NCBI GenBank assembly: GCA_017435865.1
Contig: JAFSEF010000130.1
Span: 85,067-149,066 of the forward strand
From: Clostridia bacterium
GTDB taxonomy: Bacteria > Bacillota > Clostridia > Oscillospirales > Acutalibacteraceae
Reading direction: 5' to 3'
Length of the DNA stretch: 64,000 bases
The notes beneath the pieces were generated by a model. It was given only the letters and a program-made list of their open reading frames with translations. It was not told the DNA's origin and made no database searches. Positions within the stretch are counted from its first letter, which is position 1. Each line of letters starts with the position of its first letter. Positions 8,269 to 17,500 of this stretch are shown in pieces. Position numbers and translations under genes: made by a program.

Positions 8269-10065
8269 TTATTTGTACATCGGGCCGTAAGCTTCACATG
8301 CACGGAAATCTGCACCTTCAAGATCCTTGGTGCCGAATGCGTTCCAGCAAGCGGGACGGAAGATCTTTTCGTCGGGCACGTTGTGCATGCTGACGGGGAT
8401 GCGAAGCATGGAGCAAAGGGTGATGATGTCTGCACCGATGTGGCCGTAGGAGATTGCGCCGTGGTTGGCACCCCAGTGGTTCATCAGGTCATAAGCACTT
8501 GCGAATGCAACGGAGTCATCGCAACGCGGAGCAAACCATGTGCAGGGCCATGTATAGTCGGTACGCTTCCAGATGGTGTCGGAAACATCGTCGGGCAGTG
8601 CAACGGTCCAGCCTTCACAGATCTGGATTGTGGGTCCAAGGCCCTTGACGAGGTTCAGACGGATCATGGTTGCGGGCATTTCAGCCTTGGTCAGGAAACG
8701 GGAAGAATATCCGCCGCCTCTGAAATAGCCGTTGTCGGCTGCGTTCCAGGTGGTGGCCTTGAGGATCTTTTCCATATCCTCTTCGGTCACATTGTACCAT
8801 TCCTTGATTTCGCCGTTGCCGTCAGCGTTCTTTGCTTCGCCGCAGGCGTCAAGGCAGCAAGCACCGGAGTTGATGAGGTGAATAAGACCGTTTGCATCCT
8901 TTGCATGACCTTCGATGTCATAACCGGTGACACGCTTGATGGATTCACCGTTCCAGCAGGTACGAACGTCGGCAAACATCTGCGGACGGTTGGTGAGCAG
9001 CTTCATGAACAGCATGGAAATGCCGTTGAGAACGTCGTTTTCGGTGGCAAGAATATACGGTTCACGGATGCCGTTCCAGTCAAAGGAAGTATTGAGCAGT
9101 GCTTCTGCAAAGTCTGCGTTGGGATAGAAGTCTGTCCACTGACGCTGCCCCTGGAAACCGGCAGCAATGGCGTTGTGGCCGACCATTTCTTCTTCACGGC
9201 CTGCAGGCAGGTTCTTGTTGCCGTTCATAAGGTCCTTGATGATGCACATCATCTTGACAACGAATTCCCAATCCTTTTCCTTCTGTTCGTCGGATTTTCT
9301 GACGAATTCGGGGTTCTTGTCGAAGCCTTCGGGACATTTTTCCTTTGTCCACTTCATGGCTCTCCGGAATTCTTCTTCGTCATAGATGCCTTCGGTCATG
9401 CGGCGGATGATTTCCACTTCGTCAACGGATTCAACACGCATACCGAGGTATTCTTCGAGGAAGTTGGGGTCGATGGAGGAACCTGCAATACCCATGCAGA
9501 TGGAACCGATCTGCAGGTAGCTCTTGCCACGCATGGTAGCGGCAGCAACAGCAGCCTTTGCAAAGCGAAGAAGCTTTTCTTCAACGTCTGCGGGAATGCG
9601 CATATCGTCAGCATCCACAACATCCTTGCCGTAAATGCCGAATGCGGGCAGACCCTTCTGTGCGTGTGCTGCAAGCACGGATGCAAGGTAAACAGCACCG
9701 GGTCTTTCGGTTGCGTTCAGGCCCCATACACCCTTGATGGTGTTGGGATCCATGTCCATGGTTTCCGAGCCGTAGCACCAGCAGGGAGTGACGGACAGAG
9801 TAATGTCAACGCCTTCTTTTTTGAATTTATCTGCACAAGCGGCAGCTTCTGCAACACGGCCGATGGTGGTGTCAGCAATGACAACGCGGACGGGTTCGCC
9901 GTTGGAGTAGCAAAGGTTTTCTTCAAACAGCTTTTTCGCTGCCTGTGCCATGCCCATGGTCTGGTCTTCAAGAGATTCGCGTACCTTCAGGGGGCCTCTG
10001 CGGCCGTCGATGACGGGGCGGATACCGATGACGGGATACGAACCGATGAGTCTGTTTTCTGCCAT
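8269..10065 (-). CDS. fucI: L-fucose isomerase
   Basis: A 598-residue protein matching FucI in length and motifs. FucI converts L-fucose to L-fuculose with Mn2+ and can also act on D-arabinose. Visible features are the N-terminal [17 protein letters not shown], the active-site stretch ATENDVLNG with the acidic metal/catalytic residues, [13 protein letters not shown], and the C-terminal [16 protein letters not shown] with a conserved His. The ATG at 10065 is preferred over one seven codons upstream because the AAAGGATG ribosome binding site fits it. It is transcribed alone between its own promoter and terminator. No fuculokinase or fuculose-phosphate aldolase gene is in the window. Confidence 0.95.
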   Translation of the reverse strand: MAENRLIGSYPVIGIRPVIDGRRGPLKVRESLEDQTMGMAQAAKKLFEENLCYSNGEPVRVVIADTTIGRVAEAAACADKFKKEGVDITLSVTPCWCYGSETMDMDPNTIKGVWGLNATERPGAVYLASVLAAHAQKGLPAFGIYGKDVVDADDMRIPADVEEKLLRFAKAAVAAATMRGKSYLQIGSICMGIAGSSIDPNFLEEYLGMRVESVDEVEIIRRMTEGIYDEEEFRRAMKWTKEKCPEGFDKNPEFVRKSDEQKEKDWEFVVKMMCIIKDLMNGNKNLPAGREEEMVGHNAIAAGFQGQRQWTDFYPNADFAEALLNTSFDWNGIREPYILATENDVLNGISMLFMKLLTNRPQMFADVRTCWNGESIKRVTGYDIEGHAKDANGLIHLINSGACCLDACGEAKNADGNGEIKEWYNVTEEDMEKILKATTWNAADNGYFRGGGYSSRFLTKAEMPATMIRLNLVKGLGPTIQICEGWTVALPDDVSDTIWKRTDYTWPCTWFAPRCDDSVAFASAYDLMNHWGANHGAISYGHIGADIITLCSMLRIPVSMHNVPDEKIFRPACWNAFGTKDLEGADFRACEAYGPMYK

Positions 10066-10108
10066 AATGTATTTCCATCCTTTCAAAGAAAAAAATTCTT
10101 ACCTTTTT

Positions 10109-10137
10109 ATATTAACATACTGATTTGTTTTTTTCAA
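10109..10137 (-). promoter_or_regulatory. Promoter of fucI
   Basis: On the minus strand TTGAAA, 17 bases, TAATAT, about 45 bases before the start codon. Confidence 0.55.
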
Positions 10138-10254
10138 CAATGAAATCTGATTTTATAAACGGAAAACAAATATATTTCCTTTTTTTCTGAAAAGCGTTTG
10201 CACCGTCTTTTATAAATTACAGTTTATAAAATATGAGAAAAAAGAAAAAAGTTG

Positions 10255-10283
10255 TTGACATATTTGACAGAATTTATTAAAAT
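10255..10283 (+). promoter_or_regulatory. Promoter of the 41-codon gene and PHP gene
   Basis: A perfect TTGACA, 17-base spacer, then TAAAAT. It is 40 bases upstream of the ATG at 10324. Several TTTATAAA palindromes lie around it (10153, 10211, 10231, 10317). Confidence 0.65.
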
Positions 10284-10323
10284 ACATTTATACTTTTGTA
10301 TATTTTGAAAGGGGGCTTTATAA

Positions 10324-10449
10324 ATGCCTGAAATTGAATTGATTGACACCAATTTGTTCCTGCGTAACTTCATTGCAAAAATCAACTATCTGATGTATGA
10401 CATTGTCAAAAAGCTGAGTGCTGTGCTTCCTTTTCTGAAGCGTGCATAA
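10324..10449 (+). CDS. Small 41-residue amphipathic protein
   Basis: A short gene with a very strong AAAGGGGG ribosome binding site and a good promoter, which makes it more credible than a random frame. The product starts MPEIELIDTNLF and continues as one long amphipathic helix rich in Leu, Ile, Phe and Lys, ending LPFLKRA. It has no signal peptide or Cys. It lies 30 bases upstream of the PHP gene and is probably cotranscribed. Its composition resembles the hydrophobic or amphipathic tails of other proteins in this window. Function is unknown. Confidence 0.6.
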   Translation: MPEIELIDTNLFLRNFIAKINYLMYDIVKKLSAVLPFLKRA

Positions 10450-10479
10450 GACTTTTCTGTCCGAAAGGAGACATTACTT

Positions 10480-11877
10480 ATGAAAAATCTTTCCAAAAAA
10501 ATGCTCTGCGTGATGCTGAGCATTCTGCTTGCACTCCAGCTCGGTGCATTTTCCTTTGCCGTTGACAATGAGGAAGAAGATGTGATCGGTGAGCGTACCT
10601 ACAACATTTCGAGTCCCTATGACGGCATTGACTGGGACAACATCAATCAGTACAAAGCTTCGCTGCACTCGCATACCGATGCAAGTGATGCCGACCAGAC
10701 CATTGCCGAAAGCGTAAAAAGCCATTACGACCTCGGCTATCAGATTCTTGCCATCTCCGACCATGCGGTCATCGGTGTGCCGTGGGATCAGGTTCCTCAG
10801 ACCGTGCCGATTTACCGTTTCTTCAAATATTCCCGTACGGGAATGCGTGACCCTGTTGTTCTGAGTTCCGAAGAACGCGAACAGATCATCAACGGTACCT
10901 ACGAAAGTGCTGCCCGTGATGCTCTCGGCGAACAGCTCGGTTATGACCTCGGCGGCATGATGGAAGTCACGGGCGCCTGCGAAGCCAACGGAGCCACGCC
11001 CATCAACGACTGCCACATCAACACCTTCAACTGCCAATCCGTACAGGCCAAAATGGGCGTATACGGTGACTTTGAAACCGTTGTTGAAGACTGCGACAAA
11101 GAGGGCGGTTTCTCGTTCCTTGACCACGTGGGCGAATATGTCGGCCGCAATCCGGAAGATCAGGAACGTGTGTATGAGCCTTATTATGCAAACAAATTCG
11201 CAAACATTTTCCTGGATTATGAATCCTGTGTTGCTTTCGACGTCAACAGCACCCGTTATGACTCGCTGATCTGGGACGAAATTCTCAAGCTGACCGTTCC
11301 CAACGGCAGAAACGTACCCGGCATTGCATTCTCCGACTCACACGGTCTGGACGGCAACGACTGGGCGTTCACGATGATGCTCATGCCCGAACTGACCTAT
11401 GATGCTTTTGAGGCCTGTATGCGCAGCGGTGCATGGTTCTCTGTCGGCAGAGTGGATACTTTCTATCTCGGTGACGATTTTGACGGTCACGGCAACCTGC
11501 CGCCCGCAGTATCGAGAGTGGACGTCAATCAGGAAACCAACACCATCTCCTTTGAAGGCGGCGAATTTAACAACGTACAGTGGATTTCCGACGGCAAGAT
11601 CATTGCTGAAGGTGCAGACCTTACAAGCATTGACCTGAACGCTTATGAAGACGTGCTCGGCTGTTATGTCCGTTTCCAGATCACAGGCCCCGGCGGCATT
11701 CTGTATTCGCAGCCGTTCGTGACCATGGCTGAGGGTGTTGACTACCCCACCGACATTTACCTCACCTTTGACGTTTCCATGTTCCTGCGTCTGTTTGTTG
11801 ATATGTTCAACGCTACGTTCGGACACGGCATCATTGCAACCCTCATCAAAAAGGGTCTGTGGAACCACATCTGGTAA
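10480..11877 (+). CDS. Secreted PHP-domain metallohydrolase-like protein
   Basis: The 465-residue protein starts with a signal peptide (MKNLSKKMLCVMLS..., cleavage likely after SFA). It has PHP-domain metal-binding motifs: KASLHSHTDAS near residue 65, ISDHA near 90, FLDHVGEY near 210 and FSDSHG near 285. PHP domains typically hydrolyse phosphoesters with a trinuclear metal site. The C-terminus is a beta-rich domain, ending in a hydrophobic/amphipathic helix (MFLRLFVDMFNATFG, IKKGLWNHIW) that may anchor the exported protein. The AAAGGAG ribosome binding site fits the start. A target outside the cell is inferred; the substrate is unknown. Confidence 0.85.
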   Translation: MKNLSKKMLCVMLSILLALQLGAFSFAVDNEEEDVIGERTYNISSPYDGIDWDNINQYKASLHSHTDASDADQTIAESVKSHYDLGYQILAISDHAVIGVPWDQVPQTVPIYRFFKYSRTGMRDPVVLSSEEREQIINGTYESAARDALGEQLGYDLGGMMEVTGACEANGATPINDCHINTFNCQSVQAKMGVYGDFETVVEDCDKEGGFSFLDHVGEYVGRNPEDQERVYEPYYANKFANIFLDYESCVAFDVNSTRYDSLIWDEILKLTVPNGRNVPGIAFSDSHGLDGNDWAFTMMLMPELTYDAFEACMRSGAWFSVGRVDTFYLGDDFDGHGNLPPAVSRVDVNQETNTISFEGGEFNNVQWISDGKIIAEGADLTSIDLNAYEDVLGCYVRFQITGPGGILYSQPFVTMAEGVDYPTDIYLTFDVSMFLRLFVDMFNATFGHGIIATLIKKGLWNHIW

Positions 11878-11894
11878 TAAAAATCAATAAATTC

Positions 11895-11925
11895 GGGAGC
11901 TGCAGTGAAAGCAGCTCCCTTTTTT
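11895..11925. terminator. Terminator after the PHP gene
   Basis: A perfect 9-bp stem GGGAGCTGC/GCAGCTCCC followed by six T's. It lies between convergent genes and mainly serves the plus strand. Confidence 0.9.
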
Positions 11926-11931
11926 GTACTT

Positions 11932-12864
11932 TTATTCATACACAGCCGTCTGCAGGCGGGTGTATTCTTCTTCGGTAATCTCAATGACACCGCCGTGTTT
12001 GAACCCGTAAGGGAACGAAACAAGATCTGCTCTGCGTTCAAATTCCGCAACACCCGGTGTTTTGGAAATAAACGGCACATAGCCCATTTTTTCGCGTTCG
12101 CAACCGAAGAAATCAAGCATCAGCACCCATCTGCCGTCGGGAAGGATGTAAGACGTCGGACCTTCATAAGCACCTGCATTGCCGAAAGACTCCATGTACT
12201 TTTCAAATGCCTCGTCATGCTCAAACGGACCGTAGAGATTCTTTGAAGTTGCGTGCATATTCATGGGCGGATGATCGGAATTTTTGTAGAACAGGTGGTA
12301 TGTGTCGCCGATTTTTGTGATGTGAGAATCAAGGATTTCGTTGTCCTTGGTAAAATACATCTTCGGCTCCGAGAATGTTTCAAAATCCTTTGTCGTGCTG
12401 CAGAAAATGGACATATGCGTAAATTTGTCCTCAGCAAGCGTGGAGCCCCAATGGATAAGATATTCCTCGTTTTCTTCATCAAAGAAAATTTCAGGTGCCC
12501 ACAGGCAGCCGAAGTCATCACGCCCCATATGTATGAGCTTTTCTTCGGAGAAATGCACAAGGTCATCCGTTTTCCACATACGCAGGCACTTGCTGCCCGA
12601 GCTGTTGACTTTTTTCCAGTCAACATTGTGGTTTTCGTCCATGCGGTACACAATGCAAAGATCGGTTGTCAGCACAACAAAACCACCCGTATGCAGACGG
12701 ATGACGGTGATGTCGCGGCACCCCTTTTCACCGAGCTTTGCAGTCAGCACGGGATTTGCATTGTTGACAGCTTCCCAGTTAAATCCGTCACGGCTGACGG
12801 CAAAATAAACCTGTTCTCCGTCGGGAGTCAGTTTTTCTTTGAAGTGAGAAAAAAGATACGGCAT
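11932..12864 (-). CDS. GH43-like five-bladed beta-propeller protein
   Basis: A 310-residue protein with GH43/GH117-type features: SRDGFNW, LWAPEIFFDEENEEYLIHWGS, EILDSHITKIGDTYHLFYK, AYEGPTSYILPDGRWVLMLD. Such enzymes usually remove arabinose, xylose or galactose from oligosaccharides. The Glu in AYEGPTS is a plausible general acid and the Asp in LDSHI a plausible pKa modulator. No clear N-terminal general base is visible, so activity is uncertain. There is no signal peptide, so the location is cytoplasmic. The start ATG at 12864 has an AAAGGAG ribosome binding site and its own promoter; the open frame extending upstream of it is not coding. Confidence 0.8.
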   Translation of the reverse strand: MPYLFSHFKEKLTPDGEQVYFAVSRDGFNWEAVNNANPVLTAKLGEKGCRDITVIRLHTGGFVVLTTDLCIVYRMDENHNVDWKKVNSSGSKCLRMWKTDDLVHFSEEKLIHMGRDDFGCLWAPEIFFDEENEEYLIHWGSTLAEDKFTHMSIFCSTTKDFETFSEPKMYFTKDNEILDSHITKIGDTYHLFYKNSDHPPMNMHATSKNLYGPFEHDEAFEKYMESFGNAGAYEGPTSYILPDGRWVLMLDFFGCEREKMGYVPFISKTPGVAEFERRADLVSFPYGFKHGGVIEITEEEYTRLQTAVYE

Positions 12865-12919
12865 TGTGATGCTCCTTTCACGGTGTTTGCAGAACACTGT
12901 CAGAAACTGTTTTTCTTTA

Positions 12920-12948
12920 ATAATATCCTCATTTTCGCCCCCTGTCAA
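12920..12948 (-). promoter_or_regulatory. Promoter of the GH43-like gene
   Basis: On the minus strand TTGACA, 17 bases, TATTAT, about 55 bases before the start codon. Confidence 0.7.
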
Positions 12949-13042
12949 TGCCGTAAAAACAAAATATGATTCCGGAAAAGAAAAGAGAAAATAAATTATT
13001 TCATTTTTTGTCTGTTCTGAAAGAATGCTTTTACATATATTC

Positions 13043-13071
13043 TTGCTTTTTTTAAGGTTCGGTGCTATACT
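13043..13071 (+). promoter_or_regulatory. Promoter of the FAD oxidoreductase gene
   Basis: TTGCTT, 17 bases, TATACT, 33 bases upstream of the ATG at 13105. Confidence 0.6.
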
Positions 13072-13104
13072 AAAATAGAAATGATATGCCATTCGGAGGA
13101 AACT

Positions 13105-14511
13105 ATGAAAACAGATGTTGTTATTGTCGGAGCAGGTCCTGCGGGTATTTTTACAGCACTCGAAATGATCCGCAACGGCTGCAAAGACAAAATTGTACTG
13201 ATTGAAAAAGGTGCACCCATTGAAAAACGTCACTGCCCGAAGGACAAAACAAAGAAATGTGTTAACTGCAAACCCAACTGTCACATCACAACAGGTTTTT
13301 CGGGAGCAGGTGCATTTTCGGACGGCAAGCTGAGTCTGAGCTACGAAGTCGGCGGTGATCTGCCGAATCTGCTGGGTGAAGATTTCACACAGGATCTGAT
13401 CAATTATACCGATACCATTTATCTCGACTTCGGTGCCGATACACGCATTGAGGGTGTTTCCAATCCCGATGCCGTAAAAGACATCCGCAAAAGAGCCATC
13501 AAGGCAGGCTTGAAACTTGTTGACTGCCCGATCCGTCATCTCGGCACGGAAAAAGCACAACAGCTTTATTATGACATTGAAAAATATCTGCAGGAACACG
13601 GTGTTGAAATGTATTTCCAGCATGAATGCGTGACCTTGCTGCTCGATGACGAAAACGCTGTCTGCGAAGGTGTGCGTGTGTCGGACGGCAAACAGGAATT
13701 TGACATTTTTGCAAATCACACCGTCATTGCCGCAGGCAGACGCGGTGCAGACTGGCTCGAAAAAATTTGTGCCAGCCACAACATTGCCCATCAACCCGGC
13801 ACGGTTGACATCGGTGTGCGTGTGGAAGTGCGTAACGAAGTCATGGAAACGGTCAACGAAGTGCTGTATGAATCCAAACTCATCGGCTATCCGCAACCGT
13901 TCCGCAACAAGGTGCGTACATTCTGCCAGAACCCCGGCGGTTTTGTCAGCCAGGAAAACTACGACAACGGTCTTGCTGTTGTCAACGGCCATTCTTATAA
14001 AGAAAAGAAGAGCAGCAACACCAACCTTGCCATTCTGTGTTCGCACAACTTCTCGGTGCCGTTCAATCAGCCCATTGAATATGCACAGAAGGTCGGTGAG
14101 CTGACCAATATGCTCGCAAACGGTCACATTCTTGTGCAGCGTTTCGGTGACATTCTCGACGGCAAACGCACATGGGAAAAAGAATTGTCTTTCTCCAATG
14201 TCAAACCCACCCTGCCCGATGCCGTTGCAGGTGACATCACCGCCGCAATGCCCTACCGTTCGATGACAAACATCGTCAACTTCATTCACGCCATGGATGA
14301 AGTCGTTCCCGGTTTTGCAGCACATGAAACACTGCTGTATTCCCCTGAACTGAAGTTCTACTCCAACCGCATCCGCATGGACAAGAAGCTCAACACATCC
14401 GTCAGAGGTCTGTATTGTCTGGGTGATTCCAGCGGCTGGACAAGAGGTCTGATGATGGCATCCGCCATGGGCGTACATATGGGAAGAATTCTTGCAGGCG
14501 TTGCAGAATAA
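13105..14511 (+). CDS. FAD-dependent oxidoreductase (COG2509-type)
   Basis: A 468-residue flavoprotein. The N-terminus VVIVGAGPAGIFTALEM is the dinucleotide-binding Rossmann motif. A Cys-rich segment follows (CPKDKTKKCVNCKPNC, about residues 50-65), then FSGAGAFSDGKLS and the C-terminal YCLGDSSGWTRGLMMASAMG that closes the FAD site. This pattern fits the uncharacterised FAD-dependent dehydrogenase family common in Clostridia. The four Cys could hold a metal or act in redox; that is inference. The ATG at 13105 is chosen for its CGGAGGA ribosome binding site. Physiological substrate unknown. Confidence 0.85.
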   Translation: MKTDVVIVGAGPAGIFTALEMIRNGCKDKIVLIEKGAPIEKRHCPKDKTKKCVNCKPNCHITTGFSGAGAFSDGKLSLSYEVGGDLPNLLGEDFTQDLINYTDTIYLDFGADTRIEGVSNPDAVKDIRKRAIKAGLKLVDCPIRHLGTEKAQQLYYDIEKYLQEHGVEMYFQHECVTLLLDDENAVCEGVRVSDGKQEFDIFANHTVIAAGRRGADWLEKICASHNIAHQPGTVDIGVRVEVRNEVMETVNEVLYESKLIGYPQPFRNKVRTFCQNPGGFVSQENYDNGLAVVNGHSYKEKKSSNTNLAILCSHNFSVPFNQPIEYAQKVGELTNMLANGHILVQRFGDILDGKRTWEKELSFSNVKPTLPDAVAGDITAAMPYRSMTNIVNFIHAMDEVVPGFAAHETLLYSPELKFYSNRIRMDKKLNTSVRGLYCLGDSSGWTRGLMMASAMGVHMGRILAGVAE

Positions 14512-14550
14512 AATAAAGAAAAACACTTTTATCATACGGAGGTTTTCAAA

Positions 14551-15303
14551 ATGAAAAAACTGATTGCTGTTCTTATGACCCTTTTGCTCGTATGCAGCTT
14601 TGCTGCCTGCGGCGGTAACACGGAAGATGAAACAACCACACGTCCGACCGAAGAAGTGCTCAAAGAAGCTGCTGACACAGCCGCAGAGCTTGTTGAATTC
14701 AAAGCTGAACTTGATCCGCAGCTTGCCCTTGTCAACTCTGCAGACAACAATAACAAATTCTTTGACATTGCAGGCATGGTTGCTGCAGGTGCCCGTTTCG
14801 ACGCACTGCTTGCAGAACTTGATATGCAGGATGCAAACCTCACCGACGGTGATGCTTCCATTCCCTCTGCTGCCACAGCAAAAGAAGCTGCAGCACAGAC
14901 TGCTGAAATCAATGAAAAAATCAACACTGCTGCTGTCAAATACTGCAAACAGTTCAAAGTTGCTTTCCCCGATGCCGAACTTATCAAACTCTATTGTCTG
15001 ACCGTGTTCATGAGCGGTGAACCCAGCAACTTCTTTGCAGTCGAATACAACGACGGCGGTGAAGAAAACAAATTCGCTTACTCCATCAGCTCCTTCACTG
15101 CAGGCACACCCGAAGATGTGCTCACATCCGTACAGGCAAACCTCTTCATGGAAGCACCTGTTTCTTCCCGTGATGCCGTCAAAAACGCAAATGCAACGGT
15201 TGACACGGAAGCTGTGCTTGCAACAGCCGTTGAAGAACTTGCAGCCGAAAATCTCATTTCCGACGGCGATGCAGACGTTATCACCGACGGCGATGCAAAA
15301 TAA
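14551..15303 (+). CDS. Putative lipoprotein of unknown function
   Basis: A 250-residue protein with a lipoprotein signal: MKKLIAVLMTLLLVCSFAAC, with Cys20 as the lipidation site. The mature part is Ala/Glu/Asp-rich and mostly helical. It ends with a short repeat LISDGDADVITDGDAK, and SDGD/TDGD motifs recur. The ribosome binding site is CGGAGG. It follows the FAD oxidoreductase by 39 bases and probably shares its transcript, ending at a strong terminator. I do not recognise a family. Confidence 0.75.
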   Translation: MKKLIAVLMTLLLVCSFAACGGNTEDETTTRPTEEVLKEAADTAAELVEFKAELDPQLALVNSADNNNKFFDIAGMVAAGARFDALLAELDMQDANLTDGDASIPSAATAKEAAAQTAEINEKINTAAVKYCKQFKVAFPDAELIKLYCLTVFMSGEPSNFFAVEYNDGGEENKFAYSISSFTAGTPEDVLTSVQANLFMEAPVSSRDAVKNANATVDTEAVLATAVEELAAENLISDGDADVITDGDAK

Positions 15304-15320
15304 GACTAACAAAACGCTGA

Positions 15321-15354
15321 AAAGGATTGCCTTGGTCGGGCAATCCTTTTTTTT
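15321..15354 (+). terminator. Intrinsic terminator (AAAAGGATTGCC family)
   Basis: An AAAGGATTGCC stem pairs with GGCAATCCTTT and is followed by eight T's. It is one member of a near-identical hairpin family seen five times in the window. Confidence 0.9.
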
Positions 15355-15384
15355 CGGCTATCAATAAGTAAGCTCCTGTGATGC

Positions 15385-16395
15385 TCAGGTACGCAGCATT
15401 TGCAGAAGTGTCTGCACACGCAGGCAGGGTTCGTCGTAGGACAAGTCAAAAAAACGATCTCTGTTCACATCGCTGTACTCCATGGTTTTGGAATACATTT
15501 TGCTGTTGTCAACAAAGGCACAAAGACTGCTGTCATTGCCGCACAGCGTACGGATAAACAGTGTGGATACAACCGCAAATTTGACCTGCGGCAGCACTTC
15601 ACCGTCCACAGCACCCTGCAGAAAATACCGCCACAAAAAATAACGGCAAAGATTGACAAGAAACTGTTCCTGTTCTTTTGTCAGAGAATGCAGCGTTGCA
15701 GACGATGCCTGCAAAGTTCGCAGGTGTTGCGACCAGTTTTCATCGAACGGCTCAAAAGCAGCATACAATTCCACATACTGAAAAAAATCCACCTGTGAAT
15801 CTGCTGTAACACCGATTTCCCCAAACGGAACCTCCCCGTCAAGCTCTGTCTGCAAGGTGAGTGCCGATGTGAGCAGCTCCTGCAGTTTCCGTGCAAAACT
15901 GAGATCACCGTCATCCAGTATGGCAAACAACTTGTCACGTTCTGCAAGCATCTGTTCAAAAAAGACGGCATCCTCGCTTTCGGACGGTTCGTCTTCACAG
16001 TGTTTGCAGATGGTTTGCACGTGGTCGGTTGTCAGCACAAGACGTGCTGCTTCTTCGCAGGCAATTCCAAGACCGCCTTCCTTGCGGTCACCGAACCATG
16101 CAAAATACCGCGGATGGTCACGACAAATCTGACACAGGTGTTCTTCACCGCAATGACGGATGATTTCGCACAGATTTTTGTCGTCAAGCATCGGACAGCG
16201 TTCATTGACAAGCACAAAACAATCGTCTTCAGAAATGCTGCTGCGCAGTTTATCTCCGATCACAGCATCCGATGCACGGTACCTTGCAGCCGACTGCGGA
16301 TCGATCTGAATTTCCCAGCCGATACAGCAGTTATCGGTGCAAAGATCCGCCTTGCAGTGAAATTGTTCATAATAGGACGGTACATAAAAATCCAT
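15385..16395 (-). CDS. FliB-like (flagellin lysine-N-methylase family) Cys-rich protein
   Basis: The 336-residue protein has the N-terminal Cys pattern of the FliB/YkgJ-type family: FHCKADLCTDNCCIGWEIQ, then CPMLD, LCEI, LCQICRDHPRYF and a later CKHC. FliB proteins methylate lysines of flagellin in some bacteria, and the Cys cluster probably binds an Fe-S cluster or metal. No flagellar genes occur in the window, so the true target is open. Many Clostridia carry such genes away from flagellar loci. It is monocistronic or read from the CHAP gene through an attenuating hairpin. Confidence 0.8.
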   Translation of the reverse strand: MDFYVPSYYEQFHCKADLCTDNCCIGWEIQIDPQSAARYRASDAVIGDKLRSSISEDDCFVLVNERCPMLDDKNLCEIIRHCGEEHLCQICRDHPRYFAWFGDRKEGGLGIACEEAARLVLTTDHVQTICKHCEDEPSESEDAVFFEQMLAERDKLFAILDDGDLSFARKLQELLTSALTLQTELDGEVPFGEIGVTADSQVDFFQYVELYAAFEPFDENWSQHLRTLQASSATLHSLTKEQEQFLVNLCRYFLWRYFLQGAVDGEVLPQVKFAVVSTLFIRTLCGNDSSLCAFVDNSKMYSKTMEYSDVNRDRFFDLSYDEPCLRVQTLLQMLRT

Positions 16396-16432
16396 GATGT
16401 ATCCTCATTGTTTCCGTTGTATTGTTCCATTC

Positions 16433-16477
16433 AAAAAGCATCTGAATCTGCTTTTTCTGCAAATGTCAGATGCTTTT
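16433..16477. terminator. Bidirectional hairpin between CHAP-dockerin and FliB genes
   Basis: Arms AAAAAGCATCTGA and TCAGATGCTTTT surround a 20-base loop. It lies 52 bases after the CHAP stop and 38 bases before the FliB start, so FliB may depend on readthrough. Confidence 0.7.
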
Positions 16478-16529
16478 AAATTTTCAGTCGTTTCTTAACT
16501 TAATGGTATTGCCTCACGGGTGCTTTTTT

Positions 16530-17480
16530 TTAAAGCGTTTCAAGTCCGACAGCTGCTCGCAGAATCATTCTTGCTTCATCTGCCGTCAGTTCTCCGTCTG
16601 CGTTGAGATCGGCACGCTTCATCTGCTGTGCATCAATTGTTTCAAGTTCGACCGCAGCACGCAGCACAAGACGTGCATCTGCAGCAGTGACTTCACCGTC
16701 ACGGTCGCAGTCACCGGGGATGACCTGAGAAACAACGGGCTTCTTTTCGGGAGCACCTGTTTCATCTTCTTTTTCGGTCAGCTCCTTGAGTTCCTGACGG
16801 AATTTGTCGGGAGCATAGTTCACAAAAGCACCGAAACCGAGCACTGCCGTCAGAATTTTACCGGGTGCATTGGCAGACGTGAGGGTATAATTGGGAGATA
16901 CAATATACAAAGGTCTGTATTCTTTGCCGTCAGCGATTCTGTACACCAACTGGTCATTACGCTCCACAACCTTGTTGGCATAATTTGCATGAACATAATG
17001 TCCCTTGCCGTCAGCGATGGAAATATGTCCGAGGGTTTCACCGTTGTCATAGGAATAAAACAGCAGGTCTCCGCTTTTGGGTGTATAGTTATCCTGTGCG
17101 GTGTAAATGGTTGAGCCGTTGATTTCGCAAAGGTCAAACAGATAATCGACAGAACCCGACAGGCGGTTATATGCAAAACCGTATTCCACACCGGCCTTGT
17201 CCATACACCAGCACACAAACACGGCACACCATTCGACCCTTGTACAGTCATAACCGATGTCCGTTACGTCGGTCCACCATTCACCATAGACCGTACCGCC
17301 GAAAATGTCTTCCTTATAACCGACCTGACTTCTGGCAACACGGTAAATATCAGAAGCGATGTCACCTGTGAGCTGCGGAATGCGAAGCGGTGCTTCATAG
17401 GCTGCGGCAGGCAGCAATGTGCAGGCAGCCACAAGCAGGCAAATCAGCAGAGATATAATTTTTTTGACATTACTTTTCAT
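16530..17480 (-). CDS. Secreted CHAP-domain protein with dockerin
   Basis: A 316-residue exported protein. The signal peptide ends around AAAYE. The CHAP amidase/peptidase domain (about 35-195) has the putative catalytic Cys in VEWCAVFVCW and His in LGHISIADG. A linker rich in Glu/Lys/Pro leads to a C-terminal type I dockerin of two Ca2+-loop repeats, DCDRDGEVTAADAR and DLNADGELTADEAR, each followed by LRAAVxLE. CHAP enzymes cut peptidoglycan cross-bridges. The dockerin implies docking to a cohesin, but no cohesin gene is in the window. Lies directly downstream of a related larger protein, 20 bases apart. Confidence 0.9.
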   Translation of the reverse strand: MKSNVKKIISLLICLLVAACTLLPAAAYEAPLRIPQLTGDIASDIYRVARSQVGYKEDIFGGTVYGEWWTDVTDIGYDCTRVEWCAVFVCWCMDKAGVEYGFAYNRLSGSVDYLFDLCEINGSTIYTAQDNYTPKSGDLLFYSYDNGETLGHISIADGKGHYVHANYANKVVERNDQLVYRIADGKEYRPLYIVSPNYTLTSANAPGKILTAVLGFGAFVNYAPDKFRQELKELTEKEDETGAPEKKPVVSQVIPGDCDRDGEVTAADARLVLRAAVELETIDAQQMKRADLNADGELTADEARMILRAAVGLETL

Positions 17481-17500
17481 GCTATGAGCTCCAATCTGTT

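Noticed and set aside
8152-10143. Long plus-strand open frame of about 660 codons opposite fucI
   Set aside because: It is the mirror of the L-fucose isomerase gene, has Cys/His/Phe-rich random-like composition and no ribosome binding site.
10189-10202. GAAAAGCGTTTGCA as a catabolite-repression (cre) site between fucI and the 41-codon gene
   Set aside because: Two mismatches at conserved positions of the cre consensus; too weak to list as a site.
12865-15312. Minus-strand open frame extending the GH43-like gene by about 800 codons
   Set aside because: It runs antisense through the FAD oxidoreductase and lipoprotein genes. The GH43-like start at 12864 has its own promoter and ribosome binding site.
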